Below, piece by piece: positions 31,368 through 40,203 of a DNA stretch of 64,000 bases. Each line of letters opens with the position of its first letter. Position 1 is the first letter of the stretch. A program made the translations under genes and the position numbers. Under the pieces are notes generated by a model. It ran no database searches. It saw nothing but the letters and a program-made list of their open reading frames with translations, and had not been told where the DNA came from. This DNA comes from Pleomorphomonas sp. NRK KF1 (GTDB lineage Bacteria; Pseudomonadota; Alphaproteobacteria; Rhizobiales; Pleomorphomonadaceae). Location of the stretch: the NCBI RefSeq assembly GCF_023721755.1, contig NZ_JAMDLH010000006.1, positions 248,001 to 312,000 of the forward strand, read 5' to 3'.

Positions 31368-32374
31368 CCATGCATGCAAACCAGAAGCCGCTTGTCGTGG
31401 TGGAGAACCTCGTCAAGCATTTCCCCATCAAGATCGGCGCCTTCGGCAATCAGTCGGCTGTGGTTCATGCCATCGACGGGGTCAGCTTCGAGATCTACCA
31501 GGGTGAAACCCTTGGCCTCGTGGGTGAATCGGGCTGTGGCAAGTCGACCACCGGTTTCGCGCTGCTACAGCTTCACAAGGCGACGTCCGGCAGCGTGAAG
31601 TTCGACGGCGTCGATATCGCCCGACTGCCGGCCAAGGAACTCCGGGCCATGCGCAAGCGGGTCCAGATCGTTTTCCAGGATCCCTATTCGACGCTCAATC
31701 CCCGCATGACCATCGGCGAAGCTCTGGCCGAACCGATGCGCGTGCACAAGATCTGTCCCGAAAAGGACATCCAGCATCGCGTCGCACAACTGATCCGCGA
31801 CGTCGGTCTCAACCCCAACGTCGCCAACCGCTATCCGCACGAGTTCTCGGGCGGCCAGAGGCAGCGCATCTGCATCGCCCGGGCGTTGGCCAGCGATCCC
31901 GAGTTCATCGTTTGCGACGAACCGATCTCGGCGCTCGACGTGTCGATCCAGGCGCAGATCATCAATCTGCTCATGGACATACAGGAAAAGTACAACCTGA
32001 CTTACCTGTTCATCGCTCATGATCTCGCCGTGGTCCGCCATATCTCCGACCGCGTCGCCGTGATGTATCTCGGCAAGATCATGGAAATCGCCAGCAAGGA
32101 CGATCTGTTCGGACATCCGATGCATCCCTACACCAAGGCGTTGCTGTCGGCTGTCCCCGAGGCCGATCCGGATCTGGAGCGAACGCGCAAGCGCATCATC
32201 CTGCAGGGTGACGTGTCGAACGCCATCGATCCTCCCTCCGGCTGTCGGTTCCATCCCCGTTGTGCCTACGCGACTGAGATCTGCTCCCAGTCGATCCCAG
32301 AACTCACCGACCAGGGAGGCGGGCACCGGGTCGCCTGTCTCCGCTTGGCCGAAATCGAGAAAGAGACCGCCTAG
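31364..32374 (+). CDS. ABC transporter ATP-binding protein (DppF type)
   Basis: A 336-residue second ATPase. Walker A GESGCGKSTT, Q-loop FQDPYSTLNPRM, signature FSGGQRQR, Walker B FIVCDEPISALD and C-terminal cysteines (CRFHPRC...C...C) match DppF/OppF. The start overlaps dppD by ATGA. It completes a five-component importer under the sigma54 promoter. Confidence 0.93.
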
Positions 32375-32408
32375 TCCGATCACGAACATGTCGGAACGCA
32401 CGCATTGC

Positions 32409-32436
32409 CCCGGTCGCCAAGCCAGTGGCGATCGGG
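32409..32436 (+). other. Intercistronic stem-loop after the ABC importer
   Basis: CCCGGTCGCCA pairs with TGGCGATCGGG (11 bp, one G-U) around a 6-nt loop in the 168-bp gap before the sialidase-like gene. There is no U-tract, so it is more likely a processing or attenuation element than a full terminator. Confidence 0.4.
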
Positions 32437-32542
32437 AAAGGGAGGGTTTGTCTTCGTTAAGGCAACCCGCGATGCGCCCGGCGACCGGCTGTGAGGAGAC
32501 CGCCGGACAACGAGCGGCGAGCAAAAGAACGGAAACGCGCCA

Positions 32543-33616
32543 ATGAAAGTGCTTCAAGAGCGGACAATTCCGACGCCCTGCGTGAGCAATCATGCCTCCA
32601 ATCTCCTTGAACTTGGCAACGGCGATCTCCTGTGCGCCTGGTTCGGCGGCTCCATGGAGGGCTCCTCCGACATCAGCATCTACATGGCGCGCTATGACCA
32701 CGGCCGTGATACTTGGCTCGACCCCGTCAGGATGTCCGACGATGCGATGCGCTCGGAGCAGAATCCGGCGCTGTTTCGGCATCCCTCGGGCGAGCTCTGG
32801 CTTCTCTACACGGCTCAGGAGAAGGCCGACCAGGGCACGGCCGTCGTTCGCCTCCGCAGGTCGGCCGACGAAGGGCGAATCTGGAGCGAGACCGTCGACC
32901 TCATCGGGCGGCCCGGCACGTTCATTCGCCATGCGCCGGTCGTCAATCCGGCCGGCTTGTTGCTTCTGCCGATCTGGCACAGCGACATGCACAATGCGTT
33001 CGGCGATGATTACAGCCTTGTTCAGGTTTCGGCCGACGGCGGGCGCAGTTGGGATGCGGTCGAGGTGCCCGACAGCCGGGGCTGCGTCCACATGGACATT
33101 CTTGAGAACTGCCGGGTGGCTTTCTTCCGGCGGCGCCAGTCCGATTTCATCTTCCGCTGCGTGTCGGAAGATGGCGGGCTCAGTTGGTCGGCGCCGCAGC
33201 CGACGACACTGCCCAACAACAACTCGTCGATACAGGCCCGCGAGCTCGACGACGGGCGGCTTGCCATCGTCTACAACGAGATCGCCGCCGCCGGACGCCC
33301 TGGCGAGAGCGCCGTTCCCCCCTGGATCAAGGACCGGGAGGCGTTCCTTTCGGCCTGCGGAACGATCGAGAACGGCGCCATCTGGGGCGTTCCACGCAAT
33401 CCACTCGTTCTCTCCACTTCGACCGACCTTGGGCTCACATGGCGCAAGGAGTTGGTCCTGGAGGCCGATGCCGCCCTGCGTTCGGTCCATGACGAGCGAG
33501 GCGCCTTTGTCGGTGATTACTCCTATCCCTCGATCATCCAGACATCGGATGGGTTGGTGCAGGTCAGCTACTCGTATCTGCGTGACTACATCAAGCATGA
33601 GACGCTTTTAACCTAG
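32543..33616 (+). CDS. Sialidase-like beta-propeller protein (BNR/Asp-box), cytoplasmic
   Basis: A 357-residue six-bladed-propeller candidate with four Asp-box repeats at residues 107-114, 163-170, 208-215 and 293-300 (consensus S-x-D-x-G-x-x-W). It belongs to the exo-alpha-sialidase-like BNR_2 family. There is no signal peptide, so it acts on an imported substrate. Whether the classical sialidase arginine triad exists cannot be settled by eye. It lies between the importer and a sugar-acid kinase, suggesting it releases or isomerises the pathway's acid from a glycoside. Confidence 0.8.
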   Translation: MKVLQERTIPTPCVSNHASNLLELGNGDLLCAWFGGSMEGSSDISIYMARYDHGRDTWLDPVRMSDDAMRSEQNPALFRHPSGELWLLYTAQEKADQGTAVVRLRRSADEGRIWSETVDLIGRPGTFIRHAPVVNPAGLLLLPIWHSDMHNAFGDDYSLVQVSADGGRSWDAVEVPDSRGCVHMDILENCRVAFFRRRQSDFIFRCVSEDGGLSWSAPQPTTLPNNNSSIQARELDDGRLAIVYNEIAAAGRPGESAVPPWIKDREAFLSACGTIENGAIWGVPRNPLVLSTSTDLGLTWRKELVLEADAALRSVHDERGAFVGDYSYPSIIQTSDGLVQVSYSYLRDYIKHETLLT

Positions 33617-33660
33617 TCGTTGTTGCTCGAACTCAAGCCGAATCCGAGCGGGAGCTCGTC

Positions 33661-34914
33661 ATGATGCAAAATGAAAAGATCGCGATTATTGCAGACGACT
33701 ATACCGGGGCTGGAGATGCAGGTATTCATTTCGCCCGTTTCGGTCGCAAGATCGAACTATTGCTGCATGCTGACGCGATTGATCGGAGGTGTCTGGATAA
33801 TACCGACATCGCCCTGACCAGCGAGACGCGCTTCCTCAATCCCGCGGAGGCGGGAAACGTGGTTCTCGACATGGTCCGGCGGTGCCGGGCTGTCGGATAC
33901 GAACGCATTTTCAAGAAGATAGACTCGACCATGCGCGGCAATCCGGGCAGCGAGGTGGAAGCCGTGCTGTTGGGAACCGGGCTTGCCGCCGCCCTCATCT
34001 GCACCGCCATGCCGAAAACCGGCCGGACCTGTGCTGACGGCGTGATCTATCTTGACGGCGTACCGCTGCACCTGAGCGAGATCGGGCGCGATCCTTTCCA
34101 TCCTCTTTCGAGCTCGAACGTTGCCGACCTGCTCCGCCTGCAGACCGATCTGCCGATCGGATTCATCGGGCTAAAGGACATCGAAGCGGGTGAGGCGACA
34201 CTTCGGCGGACGATAGCGTCCATGCTGGACCGTGGCGTCAGGCTGATCGTTGCCGACGCCGTCGAGGATGGCCATCTGGCGGCCTTGGCGCAGCAACTCA
34301 AATCAGGTGACCTGCTGCCCGTTGGGGCAGGAGGCTTCGCCGAGGCGCTTGCGCGCCTCAGCGCACCGGAGGGGTTGGCGGTGGCGGCGCGCAGGGTAGC
34401 GCTCCATCGGCCGATCGTTTCCGTGGTCGGCAGCCTGACGGAGGTATCGCGTCGCCAGGCGACCCATGCCGACAAGAGCGGTCTGTTCCGGACCATCGAC
34501 ATCCGCTCGGATGCACCGCCGGCCGACATTCGAAGCGCTTGCGAGGCGCGGCTCAGCGAACCCGACGGGAGCCAGCCGAACATTCTTCTCCGGGTGGTGA
34601 ATGGCGAGCGATCGGGCAAGATTTCCCGCGAGGATGGCGAGCGGGTCGCCGAAAAGCTCGGCTATGCCACCGCCAGCATCTGCGATCTCGTATCGTGCCG
34701 GACGATCGTCTCGACCGGTGGCAGCACGTCGATGGCGGTTGCCGAAGCGCTCGGCATCGAATCGGTCGATCTCATCGACGAAATCATGCCGGGTATCGTC
34801 GTCGGTGCCTGCAACCGGCCAAACGGCGACATAGAGTGGTTCATTTCCAAAGCCGGCGGCTTCGGAGATGAAAGCCTGCTGACCGAGATCGACGCCCGAT
34901 GCATCGGAGCGTGA
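33661..34914 (+). CDS. Four-carbon acid sugar kinase (DUF1537 family)
   Basis: A 417-residue kinase. The N-terminal substrate domain begins IIADDYTGAGDAGIHFA (usually ADDLTGAND). The C-terminal nucleotide domain carries TGGSTSMAVAEALG and MPGIVVGACN. Characterised relatives phosphorylate D-threonate, D-erythronate or related four-carbon acids at C4, feeding PdxA2. GGGAG lies six nt before the ATG. It is 44 bp after the sialidase-like gene and probably in the same transcript. Confidence 0.9.
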   Translation: MMQNEKIAIIADDYTGAGDAGIHFARFGRKIELLLHADAIDRRCLDNTDIALTSETRFLNPAEAGNVVLDMVRRCRAVGYERIFKKIDSTMRGNPGSEVEAVLLGTGLAAALICTAMPKTGRTCADGVIYLDGVPLHLSEIGRDPFHPLSSSNVADLLRLQTDLPIGFIGLKDIEAGEATLRRTIASMLDRGVRLIVADAVEDGHLAALAQQLKSGDLLPVGAGGFAEALARLSAPEGLAVAARRVALHRPIVSVVGSLTEVSRRQATHADKSGLFRTIDIRSDAPPADIRSACEARLSEPDGSQPNILLRVVNGERSGKISREDGERVAEKLGYATASICDLVSCRTIVSTGGSTSMAVAEALGIESVDLIDEIMPGIVVGACNRPNGDIEWFISKAGGFGDESLLTEIDARCIGA

Positions 34915-34932
34915 CGGGCGACCGCTGCTTGC

Positions 34933-34944
34933 ACAAGTTTACAA
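34933..34944. promoter_or_regulatory. Candidate GntR operator upstream of gntR
   Basis: ACAAGTTTACAA, part of an imperfect palindrome (AGTTT-AC-AAATT), lies 58 bp before the gntR start and repeats the element at 20980 in front of pdxA. Autoregulation would be typical of the family. Confidence 0.35.
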
Positions 34945-35001
34945 ATTGGGATTAGTTGTTTCCTGGCCCTTTCTTGCCGTTCCTATCCGAGGCCAGAGAT
35001 C

Positions 35002-35733
35002 GTGACGAACCAGAACACAAGGCGCCGGACGACGCTGTCGGACAGCGTCTATCACTCCCTGCTTGGTCGAATCTCCAACGGCGAATACCAGGTAAACCAG
35101 AAGCTGCCGCCGGAGGCGGTGCTGTCCCAGGAGTTCGGCGTGTCCCGCCCCGTGCTCCGATCGGCTCTCGAAAGGCTGCGCGAGGAGGGGCTGATCCAGT
35201 CGCGACAGGGGGCCGGCAGCTACGTGCGTGGGCCCGTGTCGACCCCGGTCGGCTTTTCTCCCGTCGAGACGCTGGCCGACATTCAGCGCTGTTACGAGTT
35301 CCGGTTGACGATCGAAACCCAGGCGGCCGCGCTTGCCGCCGTGCGGCGTGACGAGACGGCGCTCGCGGGCATTGCCGAGGCGCTCGATCTGATGCGGGCG
35401 GCGACCGGCTCCCACCAGCATCGCGAGGATGCGGACTTTGCCTTTCACCTGGCGATCGCCCAGGCGTCCAACAATCAATACTTCGAGGCGACATTCCGAG
35501 CTCTGAGGGAACACATCAATGTCGGCATGCGCCTCCACGGCATGTCGCTGATGACCGGCGGGGGGCTTGAAGAAACGTTGGCCGAGCACAACGGTCTGTT
35601 TGACGCGATATCGACCGGCGACGGGGAAAGGGCTTGCGAGCTGATGCGAGCCCATCTCGAGCACTCGCGTGACCGCCTGTTCGGCGGTGGGCTGCTCGAT
35701 CTTCGCATGTCGCGTCATTCGGCCAGGGGATGA
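35002..35733 (+). CDS. GntR-family (FadR/FCD) transcriptional regulator
   Basis: A 243-residue regulator. The winged HTH is at about 10-75 (NQKLPPEAVLSQEFGVSRPVLRSALERLREEGLIQSR region) and an FCD ligand domain at about 90-230 with metal-type residues in DADFAFHLAIAQAS and LAEHNGLFDAI. The start is GTG 35002. FCD regulators typically respond to sugar acids or other carboxylates, which suits the island; it may act together with the sigma54 activator. Confidence 0.9.
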   Translation: MTNQNTRRRTTLSDSVYHSLLGRISNGEYQVNQKLPPEAVLSQEFGVSRPVLRSALERLREEGLIQSRQGAGSYVRGPVSTPVGFSPVETLADIQRCYEFRLTIETQAAALAAVRRDETALAGIAEALDLMRAATGSHQHREDADFAFHLAIAQASNNQYFEATFRALREHINVGMRLHGMSLMTGGGLEETLAEHNGLFDAISTGDGERACELMRAHLEHSRDRLFGGGLLDLRMSRHSARG

Positions 35734-35874
35734 CGACAAGGCCTCTTCCGTGGCGTTGTCGATGCGCGAAGCACTCTCGGACGAGTTGACAGGTCGGGGC
35801 AGAAGACATAGCGGCGAGCAGGTATCGTTCGCCGTAGAGACGTGGCCGTCGGGCCGAAGTTGGGAGTTTTTCGA

Positions 35875-36645
35875 GTGTCTGAGAAAATGGAGTCCGCCGC
35901 CGGTCTTGCCGACCTGCTGATCGCCGCACGCCTCAAGGGTGAGAAGCTCACTGGTGACGCGATCGGAAAATTTGCCCCGACGGATGCGGCGGCAGCCGAC
36001 GCGGCGCAACTCGCAGTCGCCGCGAAGCTCGGTGCGGTTGGCGGCTACAAGGTGCTTCAGGTGGGTGATGCTCCCGGTAGCTGGGGCGTCGTTCTTGCTG
36101 AACGGATCTTCACGGCACCTGCCAAGGTGGCCTACTCGACCTCTTCGCTCAAGGTCGAAGCCGAGATTGCCTTTGAGTTCGGACGCGATCTGCCCGGCAA
36201 ACCGGGCGGGGCGGCCTATACGGCCGAAGACGTGGCCGAGGCGATCACCGGAGCCTTTGCCGCGTTCGAAATTCTGGAAAGCCGCCTCGCAGACGATCCG
36301 CTTCCGTCGCCACTTCTGGCGCGCGCCGACTTCATGGGCAACTGGGGCCTCGTGAAGAGCTCGCCCGTCGCCGATTGGCGGCGCCTCGTCCACGCCGACG
36401 TGGCCGTTCGGCTGGAAGTTGGAGGGCGCGTTGTCGTCGACCAACGGGGCGGCCATCCCTCCGGCGTGCCATCCCATCCGCTGACCTGGCTTGCCAACAC
36501 GCTGGCGGCTTCCGGTCGGCCGCTTCTGGCGGGAAGTGTGGTGACGACCGGTGCCTTTGGTGGCGGCCACGCCATCGTATCGGGCGAGACGGCGGTGGCG
36601 ACGATCGAAGGCTTCGAGCCTATTCGGTTCACGTTGGAAAGCTGA
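35875..36645 (+). CDS. 2-oxopent-4-enoate hydratase/FAH-family enzyme
   Basis: A 256-residue MhpD/fumarylacetoacetate-hydrolase-superfamily protein. Metal-ligand motifs are EAEIAFEFGRDL (ExE) and the AAFEILESR segment; GNWGLVKSSPV and HPLTWLAN are family regions. A GTG at 35875 with GGGAG 8 nt upstream is preferred; an upstream GTG at 35842 is open. Such enzymes hydrate, decarboxylate or hydrolyse 2-oxo acids. It closes the island, 141 bp after gntR. Confidence 0.83.
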   Translation: MSEKMESAAGLADLLIAARLKGEKLTGDAIGKFAPTDAAAADAAQLAVAAKLGAVGGYKVLQVGDAPGSWGVVLAERIFTAPAKVAYSTSSLKVEAEIAFEFGRDLPGKPGGAAYTAEDVAEAITGAFAAFEILESRLADDPLPSPLLARADFMGNWGLVKSSPVADWRRLVHADVAVRLEVGGRVVVDQRGGHPSGVPSHPLTWLANTLAASGRPLLAGSVVTTGAFGGGHAIVSGETAVATIEGFEPIRFTLES

Positions 36646-36801
36646 GCGCCGGGGCGTTCCGGAAAGGTAAAGGATAAGCTAATGCCGCCTTTAGATTTTC
36701 TTTGGGCGGCCTTCAGCGAATTCGACTTTCGTATATGTGGGCGAACGCCTATATGGAGGGCGTCGAACGAGGTTGTTCGGCGCAACGAAAGGAAAACCGA
36801 G

Positions 36802-36945
36802 ATGTTCGCCCAGGCTCCCCTCAACAGGACGTTCCGCGAGTCTCGCGCCGTCGAGCGGGACACCACCTATGTGCGCGGTTTCGGTTCCGAGTTCCGTGAG
36901 CGTCAATATGTCCGCACCGGCGGTAGCCGGGTCTCCGGTCTCTGA
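36802..36945 (+). CDS. Small hypothetical protein, 47 residues
   Basis: An unrecognised 47-residue protein, rich in Arg, Ser and Gly (about ten Arg) and predicted basic, without membrane segment. Support for expression: AAGGA 10 nt before the ATG and a strong terminator 33 bp after the stop codon. A longer in-frame version from 36682 is possible but less likely. It stands alone between the catabolic island and dps. No function can be assigned. Confidence 0.55.
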   Translation: MFAQAPLNRTFRESRAVERDTTYVRGFGSEFRERQYVRTGGSRVSGL

Positions 36946-36978
36946 TCGGTACGGACGATAGCCGAACTGCTTGCGCCG

Positions 36979-37018
36979 AGCGCCCGGTCCTTTGGATGTC
37001 GGGCGCTTTGCCTTTTTT
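36979..37018 (+). terminator. Rho-independent terminator
   Basis: AGCGCCCG and CGGGCGCT form an 8-bp stem around a 13-nt loop, followed by TTGCC and six T (37013-37018). It ends the transcript of the 47-residue gene. Confidence 0.85.
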
Positions 37019-37040
37019 GGCAAGCCGTCGCTTGGTTGGG

Positions 37041-37070
37041 GGTAGCCCCTTGCCGAGGCGCGGGGCTACC
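37041..37070 (-). terminator. Hairpin downstream of dps
   Basis: GGTAGCCCC/GGGGCTACC forms a perfect 9-bp stem with a 12-nt loop 19 bp after the dps stop codon. No U-tract follows in the minus direction, so efficiency is uncertain. Confidence 0.5.
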
Positions 37071-37088
37071 TTCGTGCGGCGGAACCGA

Positions 37089-37568
37089 TCAGTTCTGCAG
37101 GTGCGCCTCGAGGAACCACAGCGCCTTGTCGAGCGCACGCGAATAGCCGGTCAGGATGTCGGCGGTGTCGGCGTCCCCTGCTTCGTCGGTCTGGTCGATG
37201 CCGTCGCGGACCGCCGTTGCTGCCTTGGCGTAGCGTTCGGTCAGCGCCTTGAGGTGCTCATCCTCGGCAGTGATGTCCGCCGGATAGGCGGGAAGGCGGC
37301 TTGCGGTCGCGACGCCCTGCAGCGTACCGTTGGCAATCCCGCCCAACTGAACGATGCGCTCGGCCACGGTATCGATGTTGCCGTCGATTTCGGTCCGGAA
37401 CCCATCGAGCATCTCATGAATGGCGATGAAGCGCGGCCCTTTCAGGTTCCAGTGCGCCTGCTTGGTCAGCAGCGCCAGATCGATGCTGTCGGCGAGCAGT
37501 GCGCCGAGGACCTCGATCGAAACCTTCTTGGCGTTCGACTTCAGCGTATTGTGGGTCTTCATTTTCAC
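37089..37568 (-). CDS. dps: Dps family DNA-binding ferritin
   Basis: A 159-residue mini-ferritin that stores iron, consumes peroxide and compacts DNA in starvation. The ferroxidase motif is clear: KQAHWNLKGPRF (His), then HEMLDGFRTEIDGNIDTVAERI (Asp/Glu ligands). A lysine-bearing N-terminal tail (MKMKTHNTLKSNAKK) fits DNA binding. The start is either of two near Met codons (37568 or 37562). Confidence 0.95.
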   Translation of the reverse strand: MKMKTHNTLKSNAKKVSIEVLGALLADSIDLALLTKQAHWNLKGPRFIAIHEMLDGFRTEIDGNIDTVAERIVQLGGIANGTLQGVATASRLPAYPADITAEDEHLKALTERYAKAATAVRDGIDQTDEAGDADTADILTGYSRALDKALWFLEAHLQN

Positions 37569-38162
37569 TCTCCTTCGCTCGCGAATGTCCTGACCGGCCG
37601 AGCGGGTTGCCTTGTGAAGGGCTGACCTGTGCCGTCAGCTGCCTGATCTCACAGGGCGAGACGCTCGGATGGGGTTACCGGTGCGAAACTCACGCGGGCT
37701 GGGAGGGTTCCTCTCTCCGCATTCTTACGGAGGAAGGGCCGGATCTGCTGGTGGTTCGAAGACGGCCCTCCCCAGATGATGTTGGAGCTTCCTACGGAAG
37801 AATACGATGTCCAAGCTCGCTGGATTGACCCGACTCAGTTCCCGGTCAATACCATCAATTGAGCCGAGGTTCTCCAGATGCCACAATATCTGGAGCTAAG
37901 AGGGAAGCCGGTGCAATGCCGGCGCTGCCCCCGCAACTGTAGGCGGGAAGTGGACGATCCAGGAATGTCACTGGTGCGACGCACTGGGAAGACGGATCGG
38001 CCGCCAAGACCCGCGAGCCAGGAGACCTGCCCCGGCCTATGAGAAGTTTCCTCGGGCGGGGTGCACCGGTGGATCGTCGTCGATGCATGGCCGGAGCGCG
38101 CTTCGTCCCTGTCGATAGCGTTCCCTTTCGTTCCCTGCCTCCATACCGGGTGCAGAAGAGCG
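37569..38162. other. Leader region of the anaerobic reductase operon
   Basis: 594 bp between the divergent dps and nrdD. The first 290 bp should hold both promoters; a TTGACC-N13-GGTCAA inverted repeat at 37825-37849 is a possible regulator site. The rest is a cobalamin riboswitch (37863-38036) and its expression platform up to the nrdD start codon. No FNR box was convincing. Confidence 0.6.
37863..38036 (+). ncRNA. Cobalamin (AdoCbl) riboswitch
   Basis: The conserved core is unmistakable: GGGAAGCCGGTGCAATGCC, then GCTGCCCCCGCAACTGTA, a GGGAAG-containing arm, and the closing GAGCCAGGAGACCTGCC B12 box. The outer P1 stem can form between GCCGAGG (37863-37869) and CCCCGGC (38030-38036), and a CTCCAGAT/ATCTGGAG hairpin precedes the core. 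It lies in the leader of nrdD, so B12 should lower expression of the class III reductase. A G+C-rich segment after it may be the terminator or sequestering arm. Confidence 0.93.
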
Positions 38163-40181
38163 ATGTCGGAAATCAGTCCAGTCAAACCGCCTCAACACGT
38201 CCTCAAGCGTTCGGGGGCGCTGGTCCCGTTCGATGCCGGCAAGATCCGTTCCGCCATGGAACGCGCCGGTGCCGCCTCTGGCGAGTTTTCCGGCGGCGAG
38301 GCGGAGCTTCTGGCGTTGCAGGCGGTCAAGGTGCTTGCCCATCGCTTTGCCGGACGCGTCCCGTCGATCGAGGAGATTCAGGACGTCGTCGAGCAGGTTC
38401 TGATTTCCGCGAACCACTTCGCCACGGCGCGCGCCTATATCGTCTATCGGGAGCAGAGGGCGCGTCTGCGGCGCGACGCCAACACTGTCGTCGATGTGGT
38501 CGCTTCGATCGACGAGTATCTCGAACGAGCCGACTGGCGGGTCAATGCCAACGCCAATCAGGGCTATTCGCTCGGCGGCCTCATTCTCAACGTTTCCGGC
38601 AAGGTAACGGCCAACTACTGGCTCAGTCACGTCTATCCGCCGGAGGTGGGGCAGGCGCATCGCAACGGCGACATCCATATTCACGACCTCGACATGCTGT
38701 CGGGCTATTGCGCCGGCTGGTCCCTCCGCACTCTGCTGACCGAGGGCCTCAATGGCGTGCCGGGCAAGGTGGAGGCCGGACCGCCCAAGCATCTTTCGAG
38801 CGCCGTCGGCCAGATCGTCAACTTTCTCGGCACGCTGCAAAACGAGTGGGCCGGCGCCCAGGCGTTCTCGTCCTTCGATACCTACATGGCTCCCTTCGTC
38901 CGCAAGGACCGGCTTTCCTACGAGGATGTCCGGCAATCGATCCAGGAGCTGATCTACAATCTCAACGTTCCCTCGCGCTGGGGGACGCAAACGCCCTTCA
39001 CCAACCTCACCTTCGACTGGGTGTGTCCGGATGATCTGAAGGAACAGGTGCCGGTCGTCGGTGGGGTCGAAATGGATTTCCGGTACGGCGATCTCCAGGC
39101 GGAGATGGACGTCATCAATCGCGCCTACATGGAGGTGATGACGGCGGGCGACGCCAAGGGCAGGGTGTTCACTTTCCCGATCCCCACCTACAACATCACC
39201 AAGGACTTTCCGTGGGACAGCGAGAATGCGGCGCGTCTCTTCGAGATGACGGCCAAATACGGGCTGCCCTACTTCCAGAACTTCCTTAATTCCGAACTGA
39301 CGCCGAACATGGTGCGTTCCATGTGCTGCCGGTTGCAGCTCGATCTCCGGGAGCTGTTGAAGCGCGGCAACGGATTGTTCGGCTCGGCCGAGCAGACGGG
39401 GTCGGTCGGCGTGGTCACGGTGAACTGCGCCCGGCTCGGTTATCTTCACAAGGGTGATGAGGCCGGATTGTTCGATCGGCTCGACGAGCTCCTGGCCATC
39501 GGGCGCACCAGCCTCGAGATCAAGCGCAAGACGATCGAGCGACTGATGGACGAAGGGCTCTTCCCCTATACCAGGCGCTATCTCGGCACGCTGCGCAATC
39601 ATTTCTCGACGCTCGGCCTCAATGGCGTCAACGAGATGGTCCGCAACTTCACCGGTGATGCGGAGGACATCACGACGGAGTGGGGCGAAGCCTTTGCCAT
39701 CCGCCTGCTCGATCACGTGCGGGCGAAGATGGTCGCTTTTCAGGAAGAGACAGGGCATCTCTACAATCTCGAAGCAACGCCGGCCGAGGGGACGACCTAT
39801 CGCTTCGCCCGGGAGGACAAGAAGCGCTTTCCCCGCATTTTGCAGGCCGGTACGCCGGATGCGCCCTATTACACCAACTCCAGCCAGCTGCCCGTCGGCT
39901 TTACCGATGACGCCTTCGAGGCGCTCCGTCGGCAGGAACCGCTCCAGACACGCTACACCGGCGGAACGGTGCTCCACCTCTACATGGGGGAGCGCATTTC
40001 GTCGGCGGAGGCTTGCAAGAAGCTGATCCGGCGATCGCTCGAAAACTTTCGGCTGCCCTACATCACCGTGACGCCGACGTTCTCGATCTGCCCCAAGCAT
40101 GGCTACATCGCCGGCGAGCATGAGTTCTGTCCGATCTGCGATGCCGAACGGCTGGCCGCCAAGCGTGCCGCAGCCGAATGA
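38163..40181 (+). CDS. nrdD: Anaerobic ribonucleoside-triphosphate reductase, large part lacking the glycyl-radical domain
   Basis: A 672-residue class III reductase catalytic subunit. An ATP-cone is at about residues 10-95 (LKRSGALVPFDAGKIRSAMERA), followed by the ten-stranded barrel with SRWGTQTPFTN, NNxxC-type active site in SVGVVTVNCARLGYLH and the zinc site CPKHGY...CPIC near the end. The RVxGY radical motif that should follow is missing; translation stops after the zinc site and the motif is in the next gene. The ATG at 38163 (MSEISPVK) is chosen over 38061, which lies almost inside the riboswitch. Confidence 0.93.
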   Translation: MSEISPVKPPQHVLKRSGALVPFDAGKIRSAMERAGAASGEFSGGEAELLALQAVKVLAHRFAGRVPSIEEIQDVVEQVLISANHFATARAYIVYREQRARLRRDANTVVDVVASIDEYLERADWRVNANANQGYSLGGLILNVSGKVTANYWLSHVYPPEVGQAHRNGDIHIHDLDMLSGYCAGWSLRTLLTEGLNGVPGKVEAGPPKHLSSAVGQIVNFLGTLQNEWAGAQAFSSFDTYMAPFVRKDRLSYEDVRQSIQELIYNLNVPSRWGTQTPFTNLTFDWVCPDDLKEQVPVVGGVEMDFRYGDLQAEMDVINRAYMEVMTAGDAKGRVFTFPIPTYNITKDFPWDSENAARLFEMTAKYGLPYFQNFLNSELTPNMVRSMCCRLQLDLRELLKRGNGLFGSAEQTGSVGVVTVNCARLGYLHKGDEAGLFDRLDELLAIGRTSLEIKRKTIERLMDEGLFPYTRRYLGTLRNHFSTLGLNGVNEMVRNFTGDAEDITTEWGEAFAIRLLDHVRAKMVAFQEETGHLYNLEATPAEGTTYRFAREDKKRFPRILQAGTPDAPYYTNSSQLPVGFTDDAFEALRRQEPLQTRYTGGTVLHLYMGERISSAEACKKLIRRSLENFRLPYITVTPTFSICPKHGYIAGEHEFCPICDAERLAAKRAAAE

Positions 40182-40203
40182 CCCCCACCGAAGGAGATCC
40201 GAC

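Noticed and set aside
31565-33598. A 677-codon minus-strand frame
   Set aside because: It spans the opposite strand of an ABC ATPase, an intergenic gap and the sialidase-like gene, all with clear motifs on the plus strand.
37881-37896. NrdR-box-like sequence in the nrdD leader
   Set aside because: About 12 of 16 positions fit, but it falls inside the riboswitch hairpin and no second box is found one to three helical turns away, as NrdR sites require.
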